Positions 1 to 10,484 of a stretch of 38,869 bases of DNA are shown piece after piece. This DNA is from Krasilnikovozyma curviuscula. Lineage: Eukaryota > Basidiomycota > Tremellomycetes > Cystofilobasidiales > Mrakiaceae. The position numbers and the translations under genes are program-made. Positions within the stretch are counted from its first letter, which is position 1, and each line of letters begins with the position of its first letter. The stretch spans positions 1-38,869 of the forward strand of contig MVAQ01000209.1 of NCBI GenBank assembly GCA_014825775.1, written 5' to 3'. The notes beneath the pieces are model-generated. The model did no database searches and had not been told where the DNA came from. It saw only the letters and a list, made by a program, of their open reading frames with translations.

Positions 1-5
1 TGACG

Positions 6-31
6 TTTTTTTTTTTTTTTTTTTTTTTTTT
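6..31. repeat. poly-T homopolymer tract (26 T)
   Basis: An uninterrupted run of 26 T lies almost at the left edge. On the minus strand it is a poly-A run inside what should be the third intron of the MFS transporter gene. It may be the reason the assembly or window breaks here. Homopolymer length is often miscalled, so the exact count is uncertain. Confidence 0.9.
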
Positions 32-106
32 GAATCGATGGTTGGTGGAGGTAAGCAACTGTTCGCAACAAGGATTCGCGACCGAGGATTCATTCTGTGT
101 ACTCAC

Positions 107-653
107 AGAGATATTCCCAGAGTATAGATCTCTTCTGTCGTATTAAACTGTTGTATTATCTCGCGGGCACCACCTGCAGCGATGGGATGGGGATGACATT
201 GAAAGTCAGCTCTAGATCGCCTCGTCGGGCGACTTTCTCGTAAACAAAGTTACCTGAGTACGCAGAGGACGAGAAACCGACAGCAAGAGTCGAAACTGCA
301 GTGGTTAAACTGTATTAAGATTGCAAGTGGTATAGTTGTGGAGACAAGTAGGTCAAGGGAAGAAAACGGATCAGCCCCACACCTCAGAGTGGACGAGGCC
401 GGAATAAGGGAGAGGGAGGAAAACTCAACGTGATGACCCATTTCCTAACTACCGACCAGCTCTGAGGGTTCTCGTGAAGCTCGTCTGAGAAAGTGACCTG
501 GTAAGGGTCTTGTTCCGTGCCAGATCCCTTGTAGGCACCTAATACAGGCTTTGACAGCTCTGGCTTGTCAACCCCTGGAGCCACCGCTGGCGCCTCGCCT
601 TCGTGCACTGTCGTACTGGAATCGGTTCGAGTTCGAGTCATGGGAGGAGGCAT
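107..653 (-). CDS. MFS transporter, DHA1-like, N-terminal part only
   Basis: This is the 5' end of a 12-TM major facilitator transporter; only about 115 residues lie in the window. Exons are 430-653, 254-309 and 107-173, with phases that match; the next donor (GTGAGT, 106 downward) opens an intron that leaves the left edge. The start is the ATG at 651-653, just after a TTTTCAG acceptor, so a 5' UTR intron is likely. The cytosolic tail carries the family signature before TM1 (GTEQDPYQVTF, then ENPQSWSVVRKWVIT). TM1 follows as STLAVGFSSSAYSGG, and then TTEEIYTLGISL. This pattern is typical of fungal drug:H+ antiporter-1 and polyamine-type exporters at the plasma membrane. The substrate cannot be told from this fragment. 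Confidence 0.82.
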
Positions 654-1188
654 CGAAGCTGACCTGAAAATGGAAGAGAAAGAAAGGAGATTGTCGTGGT
701 TGGGAGTGAAATGAGAACGCAAGGAAAAAGTTTGGTGAAAAGTGGTCGTCTTGTCAAAAATCCAACGTAATGGAACCCCGGCGCGTCATAGGCGTTCAAA
801 AAGACACCGAACACGGTGTTGAAAGGGGCCCGCTGAGGAATTTCTCTCACATAACTACTCTCCGTAGAAAAACAGAGTACGATTGTAAGGTTTCAGGGTG
901 GAAAAAAAAAAGTAGACAACGATGCCTGCGGCTGCGACGTCCCGCATCCCCGCGAAAATGAAGAAATTACAAGATTGACTACGAACGCCTTGTTGTTGTT
1001 CACTAGTTGAAGAAATCGCGCAAGGTGCCACTTGTATTGTGAAATGGGATTCAGCTTCAAGATAGGAGACCAGGATACGAAGTAAGAAACAAAGAGCTTC
1101 ATCGCAACAAGATTAAAAGAAGCTAATAAACGACAGCAAAGGAACCTCTTCCTTGCTCATCTGACATCGTCAACCTCTTTTAGTCGTC
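654..1188. other. intergenic, 5' flank of the MFS gene and 3' flank of the nucleoporin gene
   Basis: This 535-base stretch lies between two minus-strand genes. It should hold the promoter and leader of the transporter, including a probable 5' UTR intron acceptor near 664, and the nucleoporin 3' UTR. Short frames on both strands show no recognisable domain and no matching splice pattern. I see no gene here. Confidence 0.55.
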
Positions 1189-4100
1189 TTACTTTGGACG
1201 AGGAGTCTCGCAAGCTACACACTTGTCTTTATCCTCAGGGCTCCTCAAGCTGCAAACAGGACAGTCCCATCCAGCTTTCTTCTCCGTTGGCTTCATGCCC
1301 GCCGCACCCCAGTTGAATCCACCGGCTGCCATAGGAGCTGGAGCTGGAGTTGAGGAAGAAGAAGAGCTTGCCATTGACTTTGGTCGAGGGGCATCGCACG
1401 CAATACACTTGTCCTTATCGTCTGGAGACGTCAGGGTGCAAACTGGGCAGTCCCACCCAGCCTTTTTCGCAGCTGGCTTGAACCCTGACGCAGACCAATT
1501 GAATCCTGCCGTGGCCGATGCCGGTGCTGAAGTGGCTGCTGAAGATGGGGCTGATACTGCTGCTGATTTAGGTCTAGGCGTGTCGCAAGCGATGCACTTC
1601 TCTTTGTCCTCTGGAGTAGTCAGCGTGCATACTGGACAGTCCCACCCGGCTTTCTTGGCCATCGGCTTGAAACCAGCTGCCGAAAAGTTGAACCCACCTG
1701 TCACGGGAGCAGGGGCTGGTGTAGAGGTCGTTGGTTGAGATCGAGGAGTATCGCAGGCGATACATTTCTCTTTGTCATTTGGGCTCGTTAATGTACACAC
1801 TGGACAATCCCATCCTGATTTCCTGGCTGCAGGCTTAAACCCAGCGGCTGCAAAGTTGAATGCTCCAGGTACAGCCGCAGTAGCAGGCGCTGATGACCTG
1901 GTCTTCGATAGATCAAACTTCTCCAAATCGTGTTTCAGCACTTTTTTGGCTTCGACTCGGGCGAGGTCGTCTGAGGGGCTGATGAAGACAGGTGGCGAAG
2001 GCGACGAGAGAGAGTATTTAAACACGACGATGGGGAGTAGGTGAGGTGCAACTTTAAGGGCAGAGGACTTGTGCACGTCTGATGACGTTTCTGTTGTCTG
2101 TGTTGTAAGAAACGGTGTTACTGTTGCTGGGAGAGGTGAGGATGAAGTTGGAGCTGATACAGATGAAGTCAATGGAGCCTTCCTCTTTGAAGGCGATGGA
2201 TTGAAAGATGGTGGGCCATCATTGTTGCTCTGAAGGCCCTTGAAAGTGTCGAAGGCGACTTTGGTGGGATTCACATCCAAGGTTGAAGGCAATGGAGCAG
2301 ATAAAGCAGATGAGGGCTCATCAAACAAGACTTTTGGAGCTGGGAATGTCTCCATCAGCTTAACAGCCTTCTTCTCCATAACCTTGGGTGTTGTAGAAGA
2401 GGGTGTATCACCCGCTGTTATCTCCTCTCTCAATCCCGAGCTTCTGACCCTCTTGCCAGGCTTCACCGGGCTTCCATCTCCGGCCACTTCATCCTCTTCC
2501 GCTGGTGGTGGTGGTTTTTGACCCATTCGCCTTGCTGAACTCCGCAATGGGGTCATAGATCGACGACTCGCTACGGCAGATTTACGAGGCGTATTTCGTC
2601 GGGGACTAGCTTGCGCCGTTATGACGAGGGAAGATGACTGATAGGGGTTAGAAAGCAAAGGTGGTTGTGACTGTTTTGGTGATGATGACGATGTGGATGG
2701 AACAGCCGCTGGTGTTGGTGAGACGAGTGAAAGTAAGAGGTTTGCCGCTTTTGATTGGGGTTGGGGTGATTGCTGAGCTGCTGGGGTGGTAGCCGGAGCT
2801 TGGTGTTTGTTAGATGGAGATTTAGCTGGAGAAGGTGATGGAGTAGGAGAAGCTAAAAATAAGTAGAACCAAAAAGGACATAGATATCAGTCATCAATTA
2901 TCGCTGATAGAACAGAAAAAGTATGATCGACTTACCTGCAAGTGTGCTCATTCTCAACGGACTACTTACGCTAACAGCAGCAGTAATACTGCCTTGTCTC
3001 AAGAACCTATTCACCGGCCTACTCTCAACAGTCTTCTTCTCCGGCGTCGCCATTACTGAGCTGCCACCATTGAGAGGCTGAGGCGAAGGCGGCACAGGAA
3101 GAGGCGCGCTGAACGTAAACTCCTCACTTTGGAAGCTTGGCATCGATTGACTCTGCTTCAAGCCTCCTGGCGTGGATTGACTGCTACGGCCTTCTACCTG
3201 CCCAGAGACATGTTTGACACCCTTGGCAGTCTCGACAGCAGATCCGTCGTCCTTTCGTCGCTTTTTTCCGCTCGGGCCATCATTGACCTCGTCTGCTGAT
3301 GCTATTAAATCAAGCGTCATTCGCCGCTGAGCACGCTGCTGCGCTGTCGTCGTGCTCGATGTGCCCGGTCCGAGGTAGACGGGTCGTCGACGCGCCGACG
3401 AGCGGTTTGGGGTCGACGCAGAGCCGTTGGCGAGGGATGAGAGGGACGAGGTGGTAAATGAGGTGCTCATTCCACCTTGAGCTTGTGAGAGTGGGAAAGC
3501 AGAGGTCGTTGTGCTTCGCTTCAGGCCGCCTGTTGCGGTGCTGGACGACGTTGGTGGTGCTGGAAATGAGAAGAGTGGTTTCGATGCCGATGACGACGGA
3601 GAAGGCGGCGGTGGAAGACCAGAGAAGAGATTCAATGCACTAGGAAGTGTTCTGATTCCACCATTAGAGCTACTAGAAGGCTGCTGAGATGATTCAAGGA
3701 GCAGTCGATCGAGTCTCTTCTGATCCAACGAGCTAAGCTCTTCCCCTGCGTCCCGTTTCTCAATCAAGTACCTCAACAAGATGTCCTTTGAGGCCAGAGA
3801 GGAGTTGCTGCTGAGCTGCCAAAGATTCGCAGAGGTGGTGCTTTTGTGTAGGGATGAGTTGGCAGGGAAGGGAGGGGCGTTGAGGAGGTTGCTAGCGAAG
3901 GTCTGTCTTGATGATGACGGTACAGGTGGTGCTGGGAACGAGGGAGCATCATTATAAAATCGAGGCATTGATTGGGATGACGGTAGTGTTGAGCGAGGAG
4001 TCGCTGGCGCTGGTGGTCGTGACGAAGACGTGGACGATTTTGGAGGTGGAGGGAGAGTTGACTTCATCCAGGCAGAAGATGTTGGTGGAGGCAGAGGAGG

Positions 4101-4765
4101 CTATCATCAATAAGATGATAATCATAAAGAAGACACATAATTTAGAAAACGTCAGTGGGTGCGACGAGGGAGGAAAAGAAGGACTCGACATAGAGGATGA
4201 AGAGGAAAAAAATCCGACTGGCCGTTACTCACCTTTCCATTGGAATAGCCGAATCCATTACCGTTGCCAATCGCCTTTCCTTTGCTCTTACTAACACTAT
4301 CTCCATACGTATGCCCATTGACTTGATGCATGAACACATCCTCCTCCTTCTCGTCCTCGCTGCGGTCGACGTTACCGTTCAGCGATTCTTCTACGAAGTC
4401 GCTGTCTTCCCCACTGTCATCTCTCAGCGATCGTCTGCCAATAACATGTTCTTCACGGTCGTCGTCTTCCTCGTCATCCTCTTCTGAAGAGTCGGAGGAT
4501 ACAGATGGTGCTTGAGATCTTCTGAAAGGGGACGAGACGAAGCTGATCAAGCCTCGCAATACGGATGAAGGGGGTACAGCCTACAAAGACAGGGCATTGA
4601 GTCAGTTCTCATGGGTAGGGGGTGATAGGACTTCGGAATCAATCCAAGACTCACTTGAGGGGATGAATTTATATTTCTGCTTGGAGTTGTGGTTCTCTTG
4701 TAAGGCGAGTTTCTGTTGTTGTGCCTTCTGGTTGACCTGGATTCGTTTTTTGAGGGGGTCACCAT
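1189..4765 (-). CDS. nucleoporin with four RanBP2-type zinc fingers (Nup153/Nup1/Nup60-like)
   Basis: Exons 4655-4765, 4233-4580, 2936-4100 and 1189-2852 give 1095 residues. Near the N-terminus GLISFVSSPFRRS resembles the amphipathic membrane-binding helix of Nup1/Nup60/Nup153, and is followed by a long acidic stretch. The middle is a low-complexity Ser/Pro/Thr-rich region with scattered Phe (FSFPAPP, FTFSAPLP, GAFNFAAAGF) and RRRPVYLGPG, as in nuclear-basket nucleoporins. The C-terminus has four near-identical zinc fingers, W-D-C-x2-C-x10-C-x2-C, at about residues 888-912, 943-967, 1007-1031 and 1069-1093. Each is preceded by an FNF/W...GFKP segment. I infer a nuclear-pore basket protein; in animal Nup153 such fingers bind Ran. 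It is divergent from HSK3. The zinc-finger assignment is very firm and the exact nucleoporin orthology is not. Confidence 0.85.
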
Positions 4766-4940
4766 CGCTTGGTCCTATCTATCTCATTTGAATGCAGCGA
4801 TCGAAATAAGGTACACACACACAATTTCGTCTGGCGCTGGGAGAGCAATGAGTGGATTTTTTTCTTGTTTTATTTTCTTTTCGAGCTTGGACCATTTCCA
4901 CGCTTGTTTGTTTTTTCTCTGTTCCATTTAGCCCACCACC
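4766..4940. promoter_or_regulatory. short divergent promoter, nucleoporin (-) / HSK3 (+)
   Basis: Only 175 bases separate the two start codons, so both genes must draw their core promoters from this segment. It contains a CA run, a T-rich stretch around 4857-4920 and the context CCACCATG at the HSK3 start. I see no convincing TATA box. Co-regulation of a pore protein and a spindle protein is possible but unproven. Confidence 0.5.
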
Positions 4941-5289
4941 ATGTCGTCCTCTTCAACCCCAAAGCAGCGGTCCTATCAGCATCTCTCATCTCGCCTGTCC
5001 ACCTTGAGTGCAAATCTTGAGCAAACGATCCACCAATTTGACGCTTTGCAGTCTAATCTGCTGATGATGAGGAAGTTTGGTGGTGAAGCTGGTGCCCAGT
5101 GAGTACAGCATCACGTCTATATCTCTGTTTTTGTCTCTACCCTACTGTTCTGATCTGACCCGTCCGTGCCGCAGGTTCATGGCTGTGTCCAGGATCGTCG
5201 ATGCTGAACTCGAAGGCACGCTCCCAAAGATCCAGACGGATGTCCAGGTCGCTGCTGCCATGAAAGCTGCTGCAGCTGTATCGATATAG
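4941..5289 (+). CDS. HSK3: DASH/Dam1 complex subunit Hsk3
   Basis: Two exons, 4941-5098 and 5175-5289, give 90 residues. The core reads RSYQHLSSRLSTLSANLEQ, then a helix ending in FGGEAGAQFMAVSRIVDAE. This matches the small coiled-coil family Hsk3, which has a conserved heptad leucine pattern and a Gly-Ala-x-Phe-Met-x2 motif. Hsk3 is one of the ten subunits of the fungal-specific DASH/Dam1 ring that couples kinetochores to microtubules. The family is usually 60-90 residues, so this protein is full length, with an Ala-rich tail. The intron falls exactly at GAQ/FM. The start has a good context (CACCATG). Such genes are often missed because they are short and split. Confidence 0.85.
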
Positions 5290-5741
5290 GAGGGGCCAAA
5301 AGAAGGGCAACGGGGGTAGTTGGACTCGCGATGGAAATCCACGAAGGGGAAGGAATTTAAGACACGTCCCAACGCTCGCATACTTCACCCTCCCCAACAT
5401 CATCTAACTTCACATGGGCACTTTCCAATAACCAAGATATGCAGACTCTAGGAGTCACGCACTGGGAGGGAGGAACTTTTGTATAGAAGGGAAGGAGAGA
5501 AGGCAGACTGGGTCGGGCTGCTGTGGTTGACACGATGCTTCGCGAGAGGTCTTGACTGGAGTCGCATGACTCTCATTGTAACTTTTAGAGATGAAATAAT
5601 TGGCTTTGCCTGTCTTTCTTGTTGTATTATAAGGAATATCAAGATAAAAATCAGGAGACGGAAAGTCTATCGAAAACGAATAGGACTACTGTCGCGCGTT
5701 TTTCTCGTCCTTGCGCTCAACCAAATTAATCTCACCTAAAG
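5290..5741. other. intergenic between HSK3 and CCT1
   Basis: This 452-base stretch holds the HSK3 3' UTR and the CCT1 promoter and leader. Small open frames occur on both strands, but none shows a domain, codon structure or splice pattern supporting a gene. I see nothing more in it. Confidence 0.55.
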
Positions 5742-8700
5742 ATGGGTTCCATGTTCCAAAGAGGTAATGCAAAATAATACTTGCCCATTGATCAGCTTGC
5801 CGTATAATATCTGACTATGCCTTGGTTTGTGGTGATGCAGATCCCCGTGCTGGGCTGTTCCTTGGAGGAGATCGTGTGTCTGGTGCTGAAGTCAGGAATC
5901 AGAATGGTGAGCTCCCGTTTCATGACTAATCCAACTCTAATATAGATGGCATTGCCATCACCCTCTTTGAGAGAAGGGGAGCGAAAGCAGCAACGCTCTT
6001 TTGCAATCGTTCCTCAGCTTTCGTTCTACAGCGTTCTGTGCCTGACTTTTCCACTTCATTTCACTTGTGGGATAATGCAGTCTTGGCTGCTCAAACGGTA
6101 GCTAACATTGTCAAGTCCTCATTGGGTCCTGTTGGATTGGACAAGGTCGGTCGTCTTTCGTTGATTTGTTGCAATTGCCAACTTTTTTTCTCGGACACGC
6201 AACACGTCGCTGGTGGAAGGTAAACGCTGACTCTTTCGTTTGGGACCGTCTGGATGGTCCTGTAGATGCTGGTTGATGAGATTGGAGAAGTTACTAGTAC
6301 GTGGATCTGTTTGGCTTTCATTGAGCTAGGTTCTTTTTCTCACTGATGCTTCGTTTTTTGTTTCGCTTGATCAATCACCTTCGACCATTCTTTCTCACCA
6401 CTCTATTCCCACTATCTTTCAACAGTCACTAACGATGGTATGAGTTTACGAACCCAACTATCGACGCAATCCCATCCCAGAACTCATCCAACTGACCCTC
6501 CTCGTCTTAATCTTGCCATCCAGGTGCAACCATCCTTCAGCTCCTTGACGTTACCCACCCGGCTGCCCAGATTCTCGTTGAGCTCGCCAAGCAACAGGAT
6601 AAAGAAGTTGGTGACGGAACGACGTCTGTCGTCTTGCTCGCTGCAGAATTGCTGAGGAGAGCAAACGATTTGGTCAAGAACAAGATACACCCTACTACAG
6701 TTATTTCTGGATATCGGTGAGCACCTTCGTTCTTACCTCTTTGCTTTAGATATGTGATCTGGGTGGGTAAATAATTTACTTAATCTTCTTTTCTTCCTTC
6801 TACGCGTTCGCTGTTCCCTGCTACTCGCCTCACCATCCGCTTCTACCGCCCAACCCTTAGTCTTGCATGCAAAGAAGCATGTAAATTCATGCAGGATCAG
6901 ATGTCTGTCAAGGTTGATAAATTAGGAAAAGATTCGCTAATCAATGTTGCGAAAACATCCATGTCTTCCAAGATCATCTCTGCGTAAGCTTCTTCTGCTT
7001 TTTTTTTTCTCTCTCCAAAACAGTTTTTCACTCCTGAATGCCTCCTCTTTGTTGGATTTCTGTTTGGATGCAAAAGCGACGACGACTTCTTCGCTCCTCT
7101 TGCTGTCGAGGCCATGCTGGCTGTCCGAACTGTCAACCCACGAGGTGAAGTCAAATACCCAGTCAAAGCTGTCAACGTGTTGAAGGCGCATGGAAAGAGT
7201 GCTAGAGAATCGATGAGCATCAAGGGTTATGCTTTGAACTGCACTGTTGCCAGTCAAGGTTCGTCACTTCGGCTGCTTTTCTTTGCGGTCCTTCCCGTCA
7301 AAGGGTCCCCTGGCTCACCTGATGATTGACTTGTTCGACTTGCAGCTATGAAAACGAGAATTTTGGGTGCCAAGATTGCTTGTTTGGACATGAATTTGCA
7401 GAAGCAACGCATGCACTTGGGCGTACACATTACGATCGACGACCCTAACCAGCTGGAAGAGATCCGAAAGAGGTATGTTAAAGGAATTCTCTGACCTCCC
7501 GTCCAGCTTTCAAACGTTGACATTCAACTCTGGTGTCCTTTTGTCTCCTCGCCTATCTCCTCGCAAATACAGAGAATCTGAAATCACGCTCGAACGAGTT
7601 AGAAAAATCCTCGCGACGGGTGCCAACGTGATCCTGACTACTAAAGGAATCGACGACCTGTGCTTGAAGGAGTTCATTGAAGCCGGTGCGATGGCTGTGC
7701 GCCGATGCAAGAAGGAGGACCTCCGCCGGATCGCAAAGGCTACCGGAGCGACGCTCGTGTCGAGCTTGGCTAACTTGGACGGGGACGAGACATTTGAGAA
7801 GGAGAGTTTGGGTTTCGCAGAGGAGGTTGTGCAGGAGAGGATCTCGGATGATGAGTTGATTTTGGTTAAGGGTACCAAGGTTGTCAGCTCGGCTTCCATC
7901 ATTCTCAGAGGCGCCAATGGTTAGTCGTTTGCTTTCTTTGTCTCTTAAAAACAATTGATACTAATCAACCTTGGTCTGTCACCTCTTTGTACACAGACTA
8001 TATGCTCGATGAGATGGAACGTGCGCTGCATGATTCTCTCTCTGTCATCAAGAGGACTCTGGAAAGCGGTGCTGTTGTTCCTGGAGGAGGAGCCGTCGAA
8101 GCTGCTCTTTCCATCTACTTGGAGAAGTTCGCTACCACTCTTGTGAGTCGTCTCCACATTACATTTTTCAGTCCTGAAAACCTTTTTGCTGACCGCATCT
8201 ATCTCCGTCGCTCCTCCATTAGGGCTCGAGAGAGCAGCTCGCCATTGCCGAATTCGCTTCCGCCCTTCTCGTGATCCCCAAAATCTTGTCCGTCAACGCG
8301 GCCAAGGATTCGACAGATCTCGTCGCGAAGCTTCGAGCGTACCACAACGCAGCACAGACTGCGTTAGCTGGTGACCCAAAGAAGGGTCTGATGAACTATG
8401 GGTTGGACCTGATGAAGGGCGAGCTGAGGGATAACGTTAAAGCTGGTATCCTGGAGCCCACGGTTAGCAAGGTGAGGAGCTTGAAGAGTGCATTGGAGGC
8501 TGCGACGAGTTTGTTGAGGATCGATGATGGTGAGTATCTTATCATTCGCATTCATTCGACTCATGGCTGCTTGTCATTTATTTCCGTGCTGAATGTTTCT
8601 CGTCTCTCTTTTTGTCCTGACAGCTATCCAAGTTGCACCCGAACAACGAGGTGAGTGCTCCCTATCTTCAAACAGACCATCTCCAACGAAAAGTCTCTAA

Positions 8701-8754
8701 CTCACTGTTCTTTATCTCACAGGTGAAGACCCTCATGCAGGACACGACCACTAA
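5742..8754 (+). CDS. CCT1: T-complex protein 1 subunit alpha (CCT1/TCP1)
   Basis: Fourteen exons: 5742-5763, 5841-5906, 6081-6145, 6266-6296, 6426-6437, 6524-6716, 6861-6983, 7077-7258, 7346-7472, 7573-7919, 7997-8142, 8223-8529, 8624-8650 and 8723-8754. They give 559 residues, the usual length for yeast and human CCT1. The product is the alpha subunit of the cytosolic group II chaperonin (TRiC/CCT) that folds actin and tubulin. Visible motifs are [29 protein letters not shown], the nucleotide-binding GDGTTS (95-100), [20 protein letters not shown] and [13 protein letters not shown]. Alpha-subunit hallmarks ([22 protein letters not shown]) separate it from the other seven paralogues. The fifth exon is only 12 bases. 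The C-terminus is short and His-rich rather than ending in the usual acidic tail. Confidence 0.97.
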
Positions 8755-9172
8755 TCTAATTTCTAGACGGATCTCAAGCGTCAATCTAATTTAGACGAAG
8801 AAAGGATCACGCTGTTTAGTGTTCCCAACTATGTACAATTTGCGATGGAGAACTTCCGAGCGCGAGGACGGGAACTTTCTGACTGACAGTAAAAATGCGA
8901 ATTAATAGTATGAGAGTGTTGCCGACACATATTACATAATTTTCGAGATGATAGCTGCTGCTTGTGGCTATCACCGTCGGATCAAACCTGTTGCGATCCG
9001 CCTCCCTAATCGTCACCTTATCGATGCTCCTTTTCTTCTACTTCACGACTGACTGGATGCCACTTACCGAAGATCCAATGGAGTCAGGACACTTACTTTA
9101 GAGACTCAGACTAAAAATCCAAAGTCACGCAAATGGTGCCCAAGAACATTCTGATTAGTATCACAACCATCC
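8755..9172. other. convergent intergenic region, CCT1 / C2H2 gene
   Basis: The two genes converge across 418 bases. This holds two 3' UTRs with AT-rich patches where polyadenylation is likely (around 8880-8945). No reading frame with family resemblance is visible on either strand. Confidence 0.5.
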
Positions 9173-10081
9173 TCATCGCAACGGACTCGCGCTATATCCC
9201 TCCCACTTCGCAGTGCTCTTTCCCGGCGTGCCCTTTGCTTTCTTCCCACTACTGCTCGGCTGCGACAACCTGAGCGTCTCTGCGTCGTCGTTGTGGAGTG
9301 TGAGCTCGTCGTCTGAGCCTTCGTCCTCGTCTGACGCTGGGGGTGAGTCGGACGGGTGCGTGTAAGAGGGAAAGGAATCGAGTGCTGGTATGAAGGAAAT
9401 AAGTAATAGATGCTTAGAAAGGTTGTTTATGGAAGAGAGAGAACAGGCTGGACGGACGGGGTGTGGAAGCTCGTTTGGGAGCGTCTAGTGGAGGCATAGC
9501 GATCGAGTGCAATTTTCTAGAATGCCCACCACACCGATAGAAATCATCAGCCTTGTCAATAAATATAACAAAGGAAACGCATATGAAGAAGGAGGGACGC
9601 ACCTGTGTGTCGTCAGTGTCTTCTTCGCCGCGAAGGCATCCCAGCAACCGGGGTACTCGCACACGAACGGTAGCGCGCCCGTATGGCTCACCCAATGGTT
9701 CTTCAATCTAAACGCCTGTTGTTTCCGCGACCTAACTCCCATCAGCTACTCCGAAACCATCAAAGAAGAGAAAGGAAAAGAAGAAAGGCAAGAAACAGAC
9801 CTGGTGGAACTCCATCCCGCACCCAGGCACGTCGCACACAAACGTTTTTGTGTGTAGGCGTCTGTAGTGGGTTTCGTATTTCTCAGTCGAGGCGAAGGTT
9901 TTGGTGCATACTGGGCAGGGGACCAGTTCAAGTGCGGGAGGAGTGAGGGGCGAGGGGAGGTGGGAGGAGGATGAGGCGGTCTGGTGTGGTTGGAAATCGG
10001 AACAGGGAATGAGGCTTTTTGGTGAATAGGCTTCACAGAGGAGAGAGAGAGAGAACTGACTGCATTGGTTGACTCTGTCAT
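9173..10081 (-). CDS. small three-finger C2H2 zinc-finger protein
   Basis: Five exons (10061-10081, 9801-9980, 9603-9715, 9458-9516, 9173-9384) give 194 residues. Three fingers follow a Ser/Pro-rich head: C29-x2-C32...H45/H50 (CPVCTKTFASTEKYETH), C56-x4-C61...H74-x3-H78 (CDVPGCGMEF...), and C86-x4-C91...H104-x3-H108 (CEYPGCWDAFAAKKTLTTH). The last two carry the x4 cysteine spacing and HTG-like linker seen in TFIIIA and many regulators. The tail is acidic then basic (DEDEGSDDEL, SSSGKKAKGTPGK). I infer a nuclear DNA- or RNA-binding protein but cannot name the family. The 21-base first exon and the 9458 donor (GTCCGT) are the weakest parts; phases agree throughout. Confidence 0.72.
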
Positions 10082-10484
10082 TCTGCTGTTGTCGTTTTCT
10101 AGGGAATTTGAGGTCAAAATGACGGGGACGAAGGAGGAGACGAGCGCTTTAAGGCCAAAGACCGCCCACAACAGCAAAGGGACGCCAGAGAAACTCGCAA
10201 AGACTTGTAACTGAGACAAAAGACGCTTCTGGACGAGGCTCGTTTAAATTTCGAGTGTTCGCAAGGTGAGAAGGAGTTCGTAACCGAAGGAAAATCAAAC
10301 GGACGCGACTTTCGTCTGGTCTGAGGTAAATAACCTTAGAAACATTTTATTTTCCCATATTACCACCGTCACTTCTTTGTCTTTCAATATGTCTTTTTGA
10401 GTCGTCTCAAGGTCTCCAGCAGAGCGTGGAATATGTATATATACAACCTGCAGTCGATGACCCACCCCGTTGAATCACCTCGGA
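10082..10484. other. intergenic between TLG1 and the C2H2 gene
   Basis: This 403-base stretch lies between the stop of the SNARE gene and the start of the zinc-finger gene, both on the minus strand. It contains no convincing exon. It should carry the zinc-finger promoter and the SNARE 3' UTR. Confidence 0.5.

Noticed and set aside
1223..1738. 171-codon plus-strand frame across the zinc-finger array
   Set aside because: It is the antisense shadow of the repeated finger units; its own repeats only mirror theirs and show no domain.
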